DNA from: Pseudomonas reactans
GTDB taxonomy: Bacteria; Pseudomonadota; Gammaproteobacteria; Pseudomonadales; Pseudomonadaceae
Reading direction: 5' to 3'
Assembly: GCF_013385825.1 (NCBI RefSeq)
Contig: NZ_JACAPG010000006.1
Location: 1 to 64,000 of the forward strand
DNA length: 64,000 nt
In this document: in pieces, positions 18,288-28,501 of the stretch
Layout of the letters: the number at the start of each line of letters is the position of its first letter
Position numbering within the stretch: the stretch's first letter is position 1
Notes under the pieces: model-generated
What the model saw: only the letters and a program-made list of their open reading frames with translations
Told to the model about the DNA's origin: nothing
Databases searched by the model: none
Made by a program: the position numbers and the translations under genes

Positions 18288-19658
18288 TTAAGTCAAAAAG
18301 TGCCAGAGCAGCAGCGTACCGATCAAGCCGACGACTGAAACAATGGTCTGCAACACCGACCACACCCAGATCGTCTGCTTCAACTGCAAGCCGAAGTATT
18401 CACGCACCATCCAGAACCCGGCGTCGTTGACGTGGCAGAAGAACACCGAGCCGGCGCCGATCGCCAGGGCTACCAGTGAACTTTGCGTCGCCGCCAGCCC
18501 GGCCATCATCGGCGCGAGGATGCCTGCGGTCGTCGTGGTAGCCACCGTGGCCGAGCCGGTGGCTTGGCGCAGCGCAACCGCAATCAACCACGCGAGCAAC
18601 AGATACGGCATGTGCGCGCCTTCGGCGACCTTGCTGATGGTCTGGCTCACGCCTGCGTCCAACAGCGTTTGCTTGAGGCCACCCCCTGCGCCAATGGTCA
18701 GCAGCAACACGGCGATGGGCGCGAGCGCCTTGCGCAGGGTGTTGCCGACCTCGGCGCGCGGCATGCCGGCGGCCCAGCCCAGGCAGATCACGGCGGCGAT
18801 CACGGCCAGGCCGAGGGCGATCAGCGGTTCGCCGAGGAATTTCAGGGTCAGGCCGACAGTGCTTTCAGCCGGCAGTGCGACCTTGGCCAAGGTGCTGCCC
18901 AACATCAGAATCACCGGCAACAGAATGATCAGCAACGACACCGCAAAACTCGGCTGGCGCGGCGCCTTGGGCGGTGCGCTGAACAGTGCGCCGATGTCCG
19001 CCGGTTCATCCACATGCAGGCGCTTGGACAGCCAGTTGCCGTAGATCGGGCCGGCCAGGATCACTGCCGGCACCGCCAGGCAGAAGCCCAGCAACATGGT
19101 CAGGCCCAGGTCGGCGTGCAACGCGCCCACCGCAATCAATGGCCCCGGGTGCGGTGGCATCAGGGCGTGCAACGTGGTCATACCCGCGAGCGCCGGGATA
19201 GCGATTTTCAGCAATGGCTGGTTCGAACGCTTGGCCATCACAAAGATGATCGGCACCATCATCACCAGGCCCACTTCAAAGAACAGCGGCAAGCCAATCA
19301 CCATGGCCACCAGCGCCATCACCCAGGGCAATGACTTGCCCTTGCCCAACCCGAGCAGGGTGGTGGCGATGCGGTCGGCTGCACCGGATTCCGCCATCAG
19401 CGCGCCGAGCATCGAGCCCAGGGCGATGATGATCCCGGCTTCACCGAGGATGGCTCCGGCACCTTTACTGAACGCCTTGGCCACTTCTTCAGGTGGCAGC
19501 CCGGCGCCGACACCGGCGATAAACGTGCCGATCAGGATCGAGAGGAACGGCGGTAATTTGGTCGCACTGATCAGCACGATGATGCTGGCGATGGCCAGCA
19601 GTACACAGAACATAAGGCGGGTGTCGTGAACCATCCACGCGGCAGTCGATAACTCCAA
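18288..19658 (-). CDS. gntP: Gluconate permease (GntP family)
   Basis: 456 aa from a TTG at 19658, preceded at 7 nt by AAGGAG. The open frame runs on to 19820, but that extension is polar and unlike the family. About 12-14 helices, with GntP signatures such as LPPFLSILIGTFIAG near the N-terminus and MPPHPGPLIAVGAL. The protein imports D-gluconate with protons. No kinase or repressor gene is adjacent. Confidence 0.85.
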   Translation of the reverse strand: MELSTAAWMVHDTRLMFCVLLAIASIIVLISATKLPPFLSILIGTFIAGVGAGLPPEEVAKAFSKGAGAILGEAGIIIALGSMLGALMAESGAADRIATTLLGLGKGKSLPWVMALVAMVIGLPLFFEVGLVMMVPIIFVMAKRSNQPLLKIAIPALAGMTTLHALMPPHPGPLIAVGALHADLGLTMLLGFCLAVPAVILAGPIYGNWLSKRLHVDEPADIGALFSAPPKAPRQPSFAVSLLIILLPVILMLGSTLAKVALPAESTVGLTLKFLGEPLIALGLAVIAAVICLGWAAGMPRAEVGNTLRKALAPIAVLLLTIGAGGGLKQTLLDAGVSQTISKVAEGAHMPYLLLAWLIAVALRQATGSATVATTTTAGILAPMMAGLAATQSSLVALAIGAGSVFFCHVNDAGFWMVREYFGLQLKQTIWVWSVLQTIVSVVGLIGTLLLWHFLT

Positions 19659-19845
19659 AACGGGACTCCTTATCGAACAGGTTGGGAAAATTGTTTCTTT
19701 TTGTTTCCTGTTCGAAAAGCATACCTGATAGAACCGTTGCAGAGCGCTCGTGTGCGATTTTGGTGCGCCAAAAATAACGGTGAACTGGCGTGCAGATGAC
19801 AAATTTGCAAGGCATGCCAATGTTTTTGCGCCAGGGCTCTATCTT

Positions 19846-19930
19846 TGTAGGAGCCGGCTTGCCGGCGATGGGGTCCGTAAGATCGACGCCTAGGGTCAAC
19901 ATCACTATCGCCGGCAAGCCGGCTCCTACA
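19846..19930. repeat. REP/REPIN palindromic element, copy 2
   Basis: TGTAGGAGCCGGCTTGCCGG and its complement flank a ~35-bp spacer, between gntP and the CDF gene. It matches the copy at 32787-32870 almost exactly in the arms. Confidence 0.9.
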
Positions 19931-19950
19931 ACAGATCAGGAGCACTCCCC

Positions 19951-20856
19951 ATGAGCGCAGGACACAACCACGCCCAAGTACGCGCCGGCCACGAACGCAA
20001 GCTATGGATCGCCCTGGGCCTGACCGGCAGCTTCATGATTGCCGAAGTGATCGGTGCCTTCGTCACCGGCAGCCTGGCGCTGTTATCCGATGCCGCGCAC
20101 ATGATGACCGACGCCCTGGCCCTGGCGATTTCCCTGGTGGCCATCCAGATTGCCAAGCGCCCGGCCGACCGCAAGCGCACCTTCGGCTATGCGCGGTTCG
20201 AGATCCTGGCCGCAGCGTTCAATGCGTTGCTGTTGTTCGCCGTGGCGTTCTACATCCTGTATGAGGCGTACCAACGGCTGCAGGCGCCCGCTGAAATCCA
20301 GTCCACCGGCATGCTGGTGATTGCGGTGCTGGGGCTGATCGTCAACCTGATCTCCATGCGCCTGCTCAGCGCGGCCAGCGGCGAGAGCCTCAACGTCAAG
20401 GGCGCTTACCTGGAAGTGTGGAGTGACATGCTCGGTTCCATCGGCGTGATCATCGCCGCGGTGTTGATCATGTTCACAGGCTGGGGATGGGTTGACTCCC
20501 TGGTGGCGGCAGCCATCGGTTTCTGGGTGTTGCCGCGCACCTGGACGCTGCTCAAGGAGAGCATGAACGTGCTGCTGCAAGGCGTGCCGGACGGCGTTGA
20601 TATCGACCAGGTCGAGCAGGGCATTCGCAGCGTGCCAGGCGTCAAGGACGTGCATGACTTGCACATCTGGGCCCTGACCAGCGGCAAAAATGTGTTGAGT
20701 ACTCACCTGGTCACCGACGCGGCCCAGGGCTCCGAGCAACAGATCCTCAGCCGAGTGACGGCATTACTGCATGAACAATTCGATATTTCCCACGCCACTA
20801 TTCAGGTCGAGGGGGGAGGCTTCCAACATGACGAGCATGACGAAGTACATGCCTGA
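19951..20856 (+). CDS. czcD: Cation diffusion facilitator (CzcD-type Zn/Cd/Co exporter)
   Basis: 301 aa with six helices. The CDF signature SLALLSDAAHMMTD holds the helix-2 H-x3-D site, and helix 5 holds EVWSDMLGS, the E-x3-D variant known from CzcD proteins. A short His-rich tail (HDEHDEVHA) and an N-terminal GHNH are present. It exports divalent cations to the periplasm, where the CzcCBA pump encoded next to it could take over. Confidence 0.88.
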   Translation: MSAGHNHAQVRAGHERKLWIALGLTGSFMIAEVIGAFVTGSLALLSDAAHMMTDALALAISLVAIQIAKRPADRKRTFGYARFEILAAAFNALLLFAVAFYILYEAYQRLQAPAEIQSTGMLVIAVLGLIVNLISMRLLSAASGESLNVKGAYLEVWSDMLGSIGVIIAAVLIMFTGWGWVDSLVAAAIGFWVLPRTWTLLKESMNVLLQGVPDGVDIDQVEQGIRSVPGVKDVHDLHIWALTSGKNVLSTHLVTDAAQGSEQQILSRVTALLHEQFDISHATIQVEGGGFQHDEHDEVHA

Positions 20857-20965
20857 TCCTGGCTAACGGATTTGTAATGTTCTGCCCACCGCCCTGATAA
20901 GTACCGAACGCTACATTGCCCCCGCTGGGACACCTCAGCGACTTCATGGGCGTGGAACTTTCGTT

Positions 20966-22192
20966 ATGGCACTTTCGGTTAGAACACTGTTGGGGGCGGC
21001 GGCATTGTGGGCAGCCGCAGCCGCATGCGCCGCCCAGGCACAAACCCTCACCCTCGACACGGCCCTGCAAACCGCCTTCGCCAACAACCCGGACCTGGCG
21101 GCCGCGCAATGGGAGATCGACATTGCCCAGGGGGGGCGTCAGCAAGCGGGGTTGATCCCCAACCCGGTGGCCTCGTGGGATGTGGAGGACACCCGTCGCG
21201 ACTCTCGCACCACCAGCATCAAGATCAGCCAGGCGCTGGAACTGGGCGGCAAACGGGGGGCGCGCATCGATGTGGCGTCCCGCGTCCAGGACGCCGCCGC
21301 GTTGACCTTGGAACAGCGTCGCAACACCCTGCGCGCCGAAGTCATCGACAACTACTACGGCGCTCTGCGCGCCCAGGAACGCCTCGACCTGGCGCAGCGT
21401 TCCATGGCCGTGGCCGAACGTGGCTTGGTCGTCGCCAACGGTCGGGTGACAGCAGGCAAAGCCTCGCCGGTGGAAGCCACAAGAGCCCAAGTGCAAGTAT
21501 CGGAGATTCGCCTGGAACTTGACCGCGCGCAAATTGGCCTCACCGATGCCTACCGTCGCCTGGCCGCTAGCACGGGCAGCGCCGCACCGAACTTCCAGGC
21601 CGTCGCGACACAAAACCTGTCCGCGCCGACCGTGCCGTCAGCCACCCAGTTGCTGGCGCGCCTTGAGCAGACCGCCGAGTTGCGCCTGGCCGAACTGAAC
21701 ATCCTGCAAAACGAAGCCAGTGTCGTCCTGGAAAAGGCCCAGCGCATTCCTGACCTCGACGTGTCCATCGGCAGCCAGTACGACGCCAGCGTGCGCGAGC
21801 GGGTGAACCTGGTGGGCGTGTCGATGCCGATTCCGTTGTTCAACCGCAACCAGGGCAACGTACTCGCCGCCTCGCGCCGCGCCGACCAGGCCCGCGACCT
21901 GCGCAACGCCGCCGAACTGCGCTTGCGAACTGAAACCCGTCAGGCCTTGGACTTGTGGCAGTCCGCGAATACTGAGGTGCGCGCGTTCAACCAGCAGATC
22001 CTGCCGGCCGCGCAAAGCGCGGTGGACAGCGCCACCCGGGGCTTCGAGATGGGCAAGTTCAGTTTCCTCGACGTGCTGGATGCCCAGCGCACCCTGATCG
22101 CGGCGCGCACGCAGTACCTCACCGCCACCGCCCAGGCCACTGACGCCTGGGTGCGCATCGAACGGATTTACGGCGACCTCGCCCGCTTTTGA
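20966..22192 (+). CDS. czcC: CzcC-type outer membrane factor
   Basis: 408 aa TolC-superfamily outer-membrane channel. A signal peptide is cleaved after about ACAAQA, and the two OEP repeats start near LTLDTALQTAFANNP and the second half. It is the first gene of czcCBA and forms the outer-membrane exit duct of the heavy-metal RND pump. Confidence 0.88.
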   Translation: MALSVRTLLGAAALWAAAAACAAQAQTLTLDTALQTAFANNPDLAAAQWEIDIAQGGRQQAGLIPNPVASWDVEDTRRDSRTTSIKISQALELGGKRGARIDVASRVQDAAALTLEQRRNTLRAEVIDNYYGALRAQERLDLAQRSMAVAERGLVVANGRVTAGKASPVEATRAQVQVSEIRLELDRAQIGLTDAYRRLAASTGSAAPNFQAVATQNLSAPTVPSATQLLARLEQTAELRLAELNILQNEASVVLEKAQRIPDLDVSIGSQYDASVRERVNLVGVSMPIPLFNRNQGNVLAASRRADQARDLRNAAELRLRTETRQALDLWQSANTEVRAFNQQILPAAQSAVDSATRGFEMGKFSFLDVLDAQRTLIAARTQYLTATAQATDAWVRIERIYGDLARF

Positions 22193-22210
22193 TTTCCTTT
22201 GGAGTCCTCT

Positions 22211-23314
22211 ATGAACAACAGACACGGCGTGGCAATCGCCGTCGCCTTGAGCCTGATGCTGTCCGGTTTTGCGAAGGCCGATGAAGAAGGCGAACTTGAA
22301 CTCACCGAACAGCAGATCCAGGCCGCCGGCATTCAAATCGCCGAGGCTCAACCGCGATCGGTCAGCACCTTGCTGGTGCTGCCGGGCGAGGTGCGTTTCG
22401 ACGAAGACCGTACCTCCCACATCGTCCCGCGCACGGCGGGCGTGGTGGAGTCGGTGAAGGTCAACCTCGGTCAATCGGTGAAGAAAGGTGAGCTGTTGGC
22501 AGTGATCTCCAGCCAGCAGATTTCCGATCAGCGCAGTGAGTTGGCGGCCAGCGAGCGACGGGTCGAGCTGGCGCGCACCACCTTCCAGCGCGAACGCCAA
22601 TTGTGGCAGGACAAAATCTCCGCCGAGCAGGATTACCTGCTGGCGCGCCAAACCCTGCAAGAAGCCGAAATCGCCCTGAACAATGCGCGACAAAAGATGA
22701 CCGCCCTCAGCGGCAGTGCTGTGCTGGTCGGTGGCAATCGCTATGAGCTGCGTGCGCCGTTCGCCGGCGTGGTGGTGGAAAAACACCTGGGTGTCGGTGA
22801 AGTCGTGAGTGAGACGACTAACGCCTTCATCCTCTCGGACCTGTCCCAGGTGTGGGTCACGTTCGGTGTGTTTCCCAAGGATTTGAACAAGGTCCGGGTC
22901 GGCAAACCGGTCAAGGTCAGCTCCACCGAAATGGGCACTGAAGTGCAGGGTACGGTGGCGTATGTCGGCAATTTGCTCGGTGAGCAAACCCGCACCGCGA
23001 CGGTGCGCATCAGTGTGCCCAACCCTGACGACGCCTGGCGTCCTGGTCTGTTTGTCAGCGTGCAACTGGCCGCCGACACGTTCCAGGCCAAGGTCACTGT
23101 ACCGCAGGAGGCGATCCAGACCGTCGAGGACAAGCCCTCGGTGTTCGTGCGCACCGAGCACGGTTTTATCACTCGTCATCTGGAGCTTGGCGCGAGTGAA
23201 AACGGCTACGTCGAAGTACGCCAGGGCCTCGACGCCGGCGCACAGGTGGCCACCGTTGGCAGCTTCATTCTCAAGTCCGAACTGGGCAAAGGCTCGGCCG
23301 AACACGCCCATTGA
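22211..23314 (+). CDS. czcB: CzcB-type RND periplasmic adaptor
   Basis: 367 aa from the ATG at 22211, with GGAG 7 nt upstream; an earlier in-frame start at 22199 is less likely. A signal peptide is followed by the lipoyl/hairpin/beta-barrel order of membrane fusion proteins (VVESVKVNLGQSVKKGELL; ELRAPFAGVVVEKHLGVGE). It connects CzcA to CzcC and may bind metal itself. Confidence 0.88.
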   Translation: MNNRHGVAIAVALSLMLSGFAKADEEGELELTEQQIQAAGIQIAEAQPRSVSTLLVLPGEVRFDEDRTSHIVPRTAGVVESVKVNLGQSVKKGELLAVISSQQISDQRSELAASERRVELARTTFQRERQLWQDKISAEQDYLLARQTLQEAEIALNNARQKMTALSGSAVLVGGNRYELRAPFAGVVVEKHLGVGEVVSETTNAFILSDLSQVWVTFGVFPKDLNKVRVGKPVKVSSTEMGTEVQGTVAYVGNLLGEQTRTATVRISVPNPDDAWRPGLFVSVQLAADTFQAKVTVPQEAIQTVEDKPSVFVRTEHGFITRHLELGASENGYVEVRQGLDAGAQVATVGSFILKSELGKGSAEHAH

Positions 23315-23332
23315 TCCCGCGAGTGATTCCCC

Positions 23333-26300
23333 ATGTTTGAGCGCCTTATCCAATTTGCCATCGAGCAGCGCATCATCGTGCTGCTGGCGGTGCTGTTGAT
23401 GGCCGGTGTCGGCATCGCCAGCTATCAGAAGTTGCCCATCGACGCGGTGCCCGACATCACCAACGTGCAGGTGCAGATCAACTCGGCGGCGGCCGGGTAT
23501 TCACCGTTGGAGACCGAGCAGCGCATCACGTTTCCCATCGAAACCGCCATGGCCGGCTTGCCCGGTTTGCAGCAGACGCGATCGCTGTCGCGTTCCGGCT
23601 TGTCCCAGGTGACGGTGATCTTCAAGGACGGCACTGACCTGTTCTTCGCCCGCCAATTGGTCAACGAGCGCCTGCAAGTGGCCCGCGAGCAATTACCCAC
23701 GGGCATCGAGACGGCGATGGGGCCGATTTCCACGGGGCTTGGAGAAATTTTCCTATGGACCGTCGAAGCCAAGGATGGCGCGCTCAAGGACGACGGCACG
23801 CCTTACACCCCGACGGATTTGCGGGTTATCCAGGACTGGATCATCAAACCGCAACTGCGCAACGTGCCGGGCGTGGCCGAGATCAACACCATCGGCGGCT
23901 TCGCCAAGGAATACCAGATTGCGCCGGACCCCAAGCGCCTTGCCGCCTACAACCTGACCTTGAATGACTTGGTCACGGCGCTGGAACGCAATAACGCCAA
24001 TGTCGGCGCCGGCTATATCGAGCGCAGCGGCGAGCAACTGTTGATCCGTGCACCGGGGCAATTGGCGTCCATCGATGACATTGCCAACATCGTCATCATC
24101 AGTTCGGACGGCACGCCAATTCGCGTGCGCAATGTGGCCCAGGTCGAGATCGGCCGAGAGCTGCGTACCGGCGCCGCCACCGAAAATGGCCGCGAAGTGG
24201 TGCTCGGCACGGTATTCATGTTGATCGGCGAAAACAGCCGCAGCGTGTCCCAGGCCGTGGCGAAAAAACTCGAAGAGATCAACCGTTCGCTGCCCGAAGG
24301 CGTGGTTGCCGTCACCGTCTACGACCGTACCAACCTGGTCGAAAAAGCCATCGCCACCGTGAAGAAGAATCTCTTCGAAGGTGCGCTGCTGGTGGTGGCA
24401 GTGCTGTTCCTCTTCCTCGGTAATATCCGCGCTGCGCTGATCACTGCGATGGTGATTCCCCTGGCGATGCTGTTCACCTTTACCGGGATGTTCACCAACA
24501 AAGTCAGCGCCAACCTGATGAGCCTCGGCGCGCTGGACTTCGGCATCATCGTCGACGGCGCGGTGGTGATCGTCGAGAACGCCATTCGCCGTTTGGCTCA
24601 CGCACAGCAGCGTCACGGACGACTGTTGACGCGTAGCGAGCGCCTGCACGAAGTGTTTGCTGCCGCCAAGGAAGCAAGGCGAGCGCTGATTTTCGGGCAA
24701 CTGATCATTATGGTGGTGTACCTGCCGATCTTCGCCCTCACCGGCGTGGCCGGGAAGATGTTCCACCCCATGGCGTTTACCGTGGTGATCGCCCTGTTGG
24801 GCGCGATGATTCTGTCGGTGACCTTTGTCCCGGCGGCGATTGCGCTGTTCGTCACCGGCAAGGTCAAGGAAGAAGAAAATATCGTCATGCGCAGCGCGCG
24901 TCGGGTCTATGCACCGGTGCTCGACTGGGTGATGGCGCGTCGGCCGCTGGTGTTTGGCTTGGCCGTGTTGACCATCGTCGCTTCAGGCGTTGTCGCCAGC
25001 CGTATGGGCAGCGAATTTATCCCCAGCCTCAGCGAAGGCGACTTTGCCCAGCAGGCCCTGCGCGTGCCTGGCACCAGCCTGACGCAATCGGTGCAGATGC
25101 AGCAGCAACTGGAAAAAACCTTGATGGCCCAGGTGCCGGAAATCGAGCGGGTATTCGCGCGCACCGGCACTGCGGAGATCGCTTCGGATCCGATGCCACC
25201 GAACATTTCCGACAGCTACGTGATGCTTAAACCCAGGGACCAATGGCCAGATCCCAAGAAGTCCCGCGAAACCCTGATCGCTGATATCCAGCGCGCCAGT
25301 GCGATTGTGCCGGGCAGTGCGTACGAGTTGTCGCAGCCGATCCAGTTGCGTTTCAACGAGTTGATTTCCGGCGTGCGCAGTGATGTGGCGGTGAAGGTGT
25401 TCGGCGATGACATGGACGTACTCAACAAGACCGCCGGGGAAATTGCCGAGACGCTGAAAAAGCTCAAGGGCGCCTCGGAAGTCAAGGTTGAGCAAACCGC
25501 CGGCCTGCCGGTGCTGACCATCAATATCGACCGCGACAAGGCCGCGCGATTTGGCCTGAATGTGGGCGATGTGCAGGACACCATTGCCGTCGCTGTCGGT
25601 GGGCGCCAGGCCGGTACGTTGTACGAAGGTGACCGGCGTTTTGACATGGTCGTGCGCTTGTCTGACGCACTGCGTACCGATATCGACGGGCTGTCGCGGC
25701 TGTTGATTCCGGTGCCGAGTAACGCGGCGGGCCAGTTGGGGTTCATCGCCTTGTCCCAGGTGGCGAGCCTGGACCTGGTGCTCGGCCCGAACCAGATCAG
25801 CCGTGAGAACGGCAAGCGCCTGGTGATCGTCAGCGCCAACGTACGTGGGCGGGATATCGGCTCGTTTGTGGAAGAGGCCGAGGCGGCGATTCTCGCCCAG
25901 GTGAAGGTGCCGGCGGGTTACTGGACCACCTGGGGCGGCCAGTTCGAACAGTTGAAGGAAGCGTCCGAGCGCTTGCGCATCGTGGTGCCGGTGGCGCTGC
26001 TGCTGGTGTTCGGGCTGTTGTTCATGATGTTCAACAACCTCAAGGATGGCCTGTTGGTGTTCACCGGCATTCCGTTCGCCTTGACCGGTGGGATCATGGC
26101 GCTGTGGCTGCGGGATATTCCGTTGTCGATCTCGGCGGGGGTGGGCTTTATTGCTTTGTCCGGCGTGGCGGTGTTGAACGGCCTGGTGATGATCGCGTTC
26201 ATTCGCAATCTGCGCGAGGAAGGGCGTTCATTGTCGATGGCGATCAACGAGGGGGCGCTGACCCGGTTGCGCCCGGTGTTGATGACGGCGTTGGTGGCGT

Positions 26301-26470
26301 CTCTCGGGTTCATCCCCATGGCGCTCGCCACCGGCACCGGCGCTGAGGTGCAGCGGCCGCTGGCGACGGTGGTGATCGGCGGGATCATTTCCTCTACGTT
26401 GCTGACCCTGCTGGTGTTGCCGGCGCTGTATCAATGGGCGCATCGCAAGGAAGAGGAAACACCAGGCTGA
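23333..26470 (+). CDS. czcA: CzcA-type heavy-metal RND pump
   Basis: 1045 aa, 12 helices. The HME-RND signature DFGIIVDGAVVIVENAIRR in helix 4 carries the proton-relay acidic residues of the Zn/Co/Cd subclass. The N-terminal DAVPDITNVQVQI is also typical. It drives divalent metal export by proton antiport as a trimer with CzcB and CzcC. The last 77 bp overlap the convergent czcS gene. Confidence 0.92.
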   Translation: MFERLIQFAIEQRIIVLLAVLLMAGVGIASYQKLPIDAVPDITNVQVQINSAAAGYSPLETEQRITFPIETAMAGLPGLQQTRSLSRSGLSQVTVIFKDGTDLFFARQLVNERLQVAREQLPTGIETAMGPISTGLGEIFLWTVEAKDGALKDDGTPYTPTDLRVIQDWIIKPQLRNVPGVAEINTIGGFAKEYQIAPDPKRLAAYNLTLNDLVTALERNNANVGAGYIERSGEQLLIRAPGQLASIDDIANIVIISSDGTPIRVRNVAQVEIGRELRTGAATENGREVVLGTVFMLIGENSRSVSQAVAKKLEEINRSLPEGVVAVTVYDRTNLVEKAIATVKKNLFEGALLVVAVLFLFLGNIRAALITAMVIPLAMLFTFTGMFTNKVSANLMSLGALDFGIIVDGAVVIVENAIRRLAHAQQRHGRLLTRSERLHEVFAAAKEARRALIFGQLIIMVVYLPIFALTGVAGKMFHPMAFTVVIALLGAMILSVTFVPAAIALFVTGKVKEEENIVMRSARRVYAPVLDWVMARRPLVFGLAVLTIVASGVVASRMGSEFIPSLSEGDFAQQALRVPGTSLTQSVQMQQQLEKTLMAQVPEIERVFARTGTAEIASDPMPPNISDSYVMLKPRDQWPDPKKSRETLIADIQRASAIVPGSAYELSQPIQLRFNELISGVRSDVAVKVFGDDMDVLNKTAGEIAETLKKLKGASEVKVEQTAGLPVLTINIDRDKAARFGLNVGDVQDTIAVAVGGRQAGTLYEGDRRFDMVVRLSDALRTDIDGLSRLLIPVPSNAAGQLGFIALSQVASLDLVLGPNQISRENGKRLVIVSANVRGRDIGSFVEEAEAAILAQVKVPAGYWTTWGGQFEQLKEASERLRIVVPVALLLVFGLLFMMFNNLKDGLLVFTGIPFALTGGIMALWLRDIPLSISAGVGFIALSGVAVLNGLVMIAFIRNLREEGRSLSMAINEGALTRLRPVLMTALVASLGFIPMALATGTGAEVQRPLATVVIGGIISSTLLTLLVLPALYQWAHRKEEETPG

Positions 26471-27830
26471 ACCGTGTAAACCGGCCCGGCTGGCTGCTGA
26501 CGTCGGCGTGCCCCTGATGCAGGCGCATGATCGACTGCACAATCGCCAGCCCAAGGCCGGTGCCGCCTTCAGCGCGGGCGCGGCTGTTGTCGGCGCGGTA
26601 GAAGCGTTCGAACAGGTGGGGCAGGTGATGGGCTTCGATACCACGCCCCGGGTTGCCCACCGACAGCGAAACGCTCTGGTCATAGCTTTCCACCAGCAGC
26701 AAAACACTGGAAGCATCGGGGGTATGGCGAATGGCATTGGACAGCAGGTTGGAAATGGCGCGCTGGATCATCAGCCGATCCCCCGTCACCCAGGCGTCGC
26801 CGCGCAGGCTCAGGGTAATGTGTTTGTCCTCGGCGCTGAGGGCGAACAGCTCCATCACCCGCTGTGCTTCCTGTGCCAGTGACACCGGTGCAAACCCGGC
26901 ACGCGCGGCGGGGTGGCTGACCTGGGCGAGGAACAGCATGTCCGAGACAATCCGCGACAGGCGCTCCATTTCCTCGGTGCAGGATTCCAGGCCGGCCTTG
27001 TATTCCTCCGAGGGTCGCTCGCGGGACAGGGTCACCTGGGCCTTGCCCATCAGGTTGGTCAGGGGCGCGCGCAGCTCGTGGGCCAGGTCATCGGAGAACT
27101 GCGACAGTTGCTGCACCCCGGCGTCGAGGCGATGCAGCATAACGTTGATGCCCTCGGCCAATTCGCCCAGCTCCTTGGGCAGGTTGTCCAGGGACAGGCG
27201 ATGGGTCAGGTCCTGGGTTGTGACCTTGGCTGCCACGCGGCTGAACTGCTGCAACGGCGCGAGCCCGCGCTGCACCAGCCACCAGGCGCCCATGCCGATC
27301 AGGATCAGCAACATCGGCAGGGCGATCACCGTGGAGCGCAGGTAGGCACTGAGCAACGCCTCATCATCGGAACGGTCCAGCGACAGCAGCACGCGGACAT
27401 ACTCGCCACCTTGCAAGGGCATCAGTCGCGTCGCACTGAGGATGCGATTGCCCTGGCCGTCGACCCAGTTCAAATAGGCCAGGTTTTTGCCCGTGGGCAC
27501 GTCGAGTAGCAGTGGCTGTTGGGGCTTGGCGCCGACGCTGAGCAGTACCGGTGCATCGGGCCGTGCACCTAGGATGGTCAGGTAGATGTTGTCGTGGCCC
27601 ATCACCAGGTCCAGCAGTGAATGAGGACGGTTGGTGATGCGGTGTTCATCGAGGCCCTGGTTGAGGGTATGGGCCAGTTGCTCCATTTTGTTTTCCAGGC
27701 CCTTGCGTGCCAGTTTGTCCAGCTCGTGGGTCAGGGCCAGGTACGCCAGGCTTGCCAGCAGCACCACCAACCCGGCGCCCATCAGGCTGACTGTCAGCCC
27801 CAGGCGCATCGACAGGCTGCTGGTCTTCAT
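26394..27830 (-). CDS. czcS: CzcS-type sensor histidine kinase
   Basis: 478 aa. Two membrane segments (about 10-33 and 168-190) bracket a periplasmic sensor domain, then HAMP, HisKA with the phospho-site in DDLAHELRAPLTN, and HATPase motifs (N-box AISNLLSNAIRHT; GRGI; GGTGLGLAIV). Heavy-metal sensor kinase subfamily. It overlaps czcR by 4 bp. Its 3' end lies antisense to czcA. Confidence 0.9.
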   Translation of the reverse strand: MKTSSLSMRLGLTVSLMGAGLVVLLASLAYLALTHELDKLARKGLENKMEQLAHTLNQGLDEHRITNRPHSLLDLVMGHDNIYLTILGARPDAPVLLSVGAKPQQPLLLDVPTGKNLAYLNWVDGQGNRILSATRLMPLQGGEYVRVLLSLDRSDDEALLSAYLRSTVIALPMLLILIGMGAWWLVQRGLAPLQQFSRVAAKVTTQDLTHRLSLDNLPKELGELAEGINVMLHRLDAGVQQLSQFSDDLAHELRAPLTNLMGKAQVTLSRERPSEEYKAGLESCTEEMERLSRIVSDMLFLAQVSHPAARAGFAPVSLAQEAQRVMELFALSAEDKHITLSLRGDAWVTGDRLMIQRAISNLLSNAIRHTPDASSVLLLVESYDQSVSLSVGNPGRGIEAHHLPHLFERFYRADNSRARAEGGTGLGLAIVQSIMRLHQGHADVSSQPGRFTRFSLVFPLPCDAPIDTAPATPAGSAT

Positions 27831-28501
27831 GGGCGCGCCTCCAGCACATAGCCCACGCCGCGAATGGTATGGATCAACTTCACCTCGCTCTGGTCATCGA
27901 CCTTGCCGCGCAGACGGCTGATGGAGACTTCCACCACATTGGTGTCGCAATCGAAGTTCATGTCCCAGACCAGCGAGATGATCTGCGTGCGGGTCATCAC
28001 CTCACCGGCCTGGCGCATCAGTACGTGCAGCAGGGCGAATTCCTTGGTGGTCAGGTCAATCCGACGGTTGCCGCGATAGGCGCGGTGTCGGCGGGGGTCC
28101 AGTTCCAGGTCCGAGACGCGCAGCACATCCGGCAGCGGGATGTGCTCGCTGCGCCGCAACAAGGTGCGCACGCGGGCCAGCAGTTCGGGAAATTCGAAGG
28201 GCTTGACCAGGTAATCATCGGCGCCCATGTCCAGGCCCTTGATCTTGTCGGCCAGCCGGCCGCGCGCGGTGAGCATCATCACGCGCTGGTTACCGTCGCG
28301 GCGCAGTTGCTCCAGCACTTCCCAACCGTCGGTGTTGGGCAAGTTGACGTCGAGGATCACCAATTCATAGCTGTGTTGCCGGGCCAGGTGCAGGCCATCA
28401 ACGCCGCTGGCGGCGCAATCGACCACATAACCGCTTTCGGTCAGGCCTTGCTGCAGGTAGTCGGCGGTTTTTTGTTCGTCCTCAACCACAAGGATACGCA
28501 T
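27827..28501 (-). CDS. czcR: CzcR-type response regulator
   Basis: 224 aa OmpR/PhoB-type regulator: phospho-acceptor D51, K100, and a C-terminal winged helix. Translationally coupled to czcS. In P. aeruginosa CzcR induces czcCBA and represses oprD, which links zinc to carbapenem resistance. Here an OprD-family porin gene is directly upstream on the same strand, which makes similar control plausible but unproven. Confidence 0.9.
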   Translation of the reverse strand: MRILVVEDEQKTADYLQQGLTESGYVVDCAASGVDGLHLARQHSYELVILDVNLPNTDGWEVLEQLRRDGNQRVMMLTARGRLADKIKGLDMGADDYLVKPFEFPELLARVRTLLRRSEHIPLPDVLRVSDLELDPRRHRAYRGNRRIDLTTKEFALLHVLMRQAGEVMTRTQIISLVWDMNFDCDTNVVEVSISRLRGKVDDQSEVKLIHTIRGVGYVLEARP

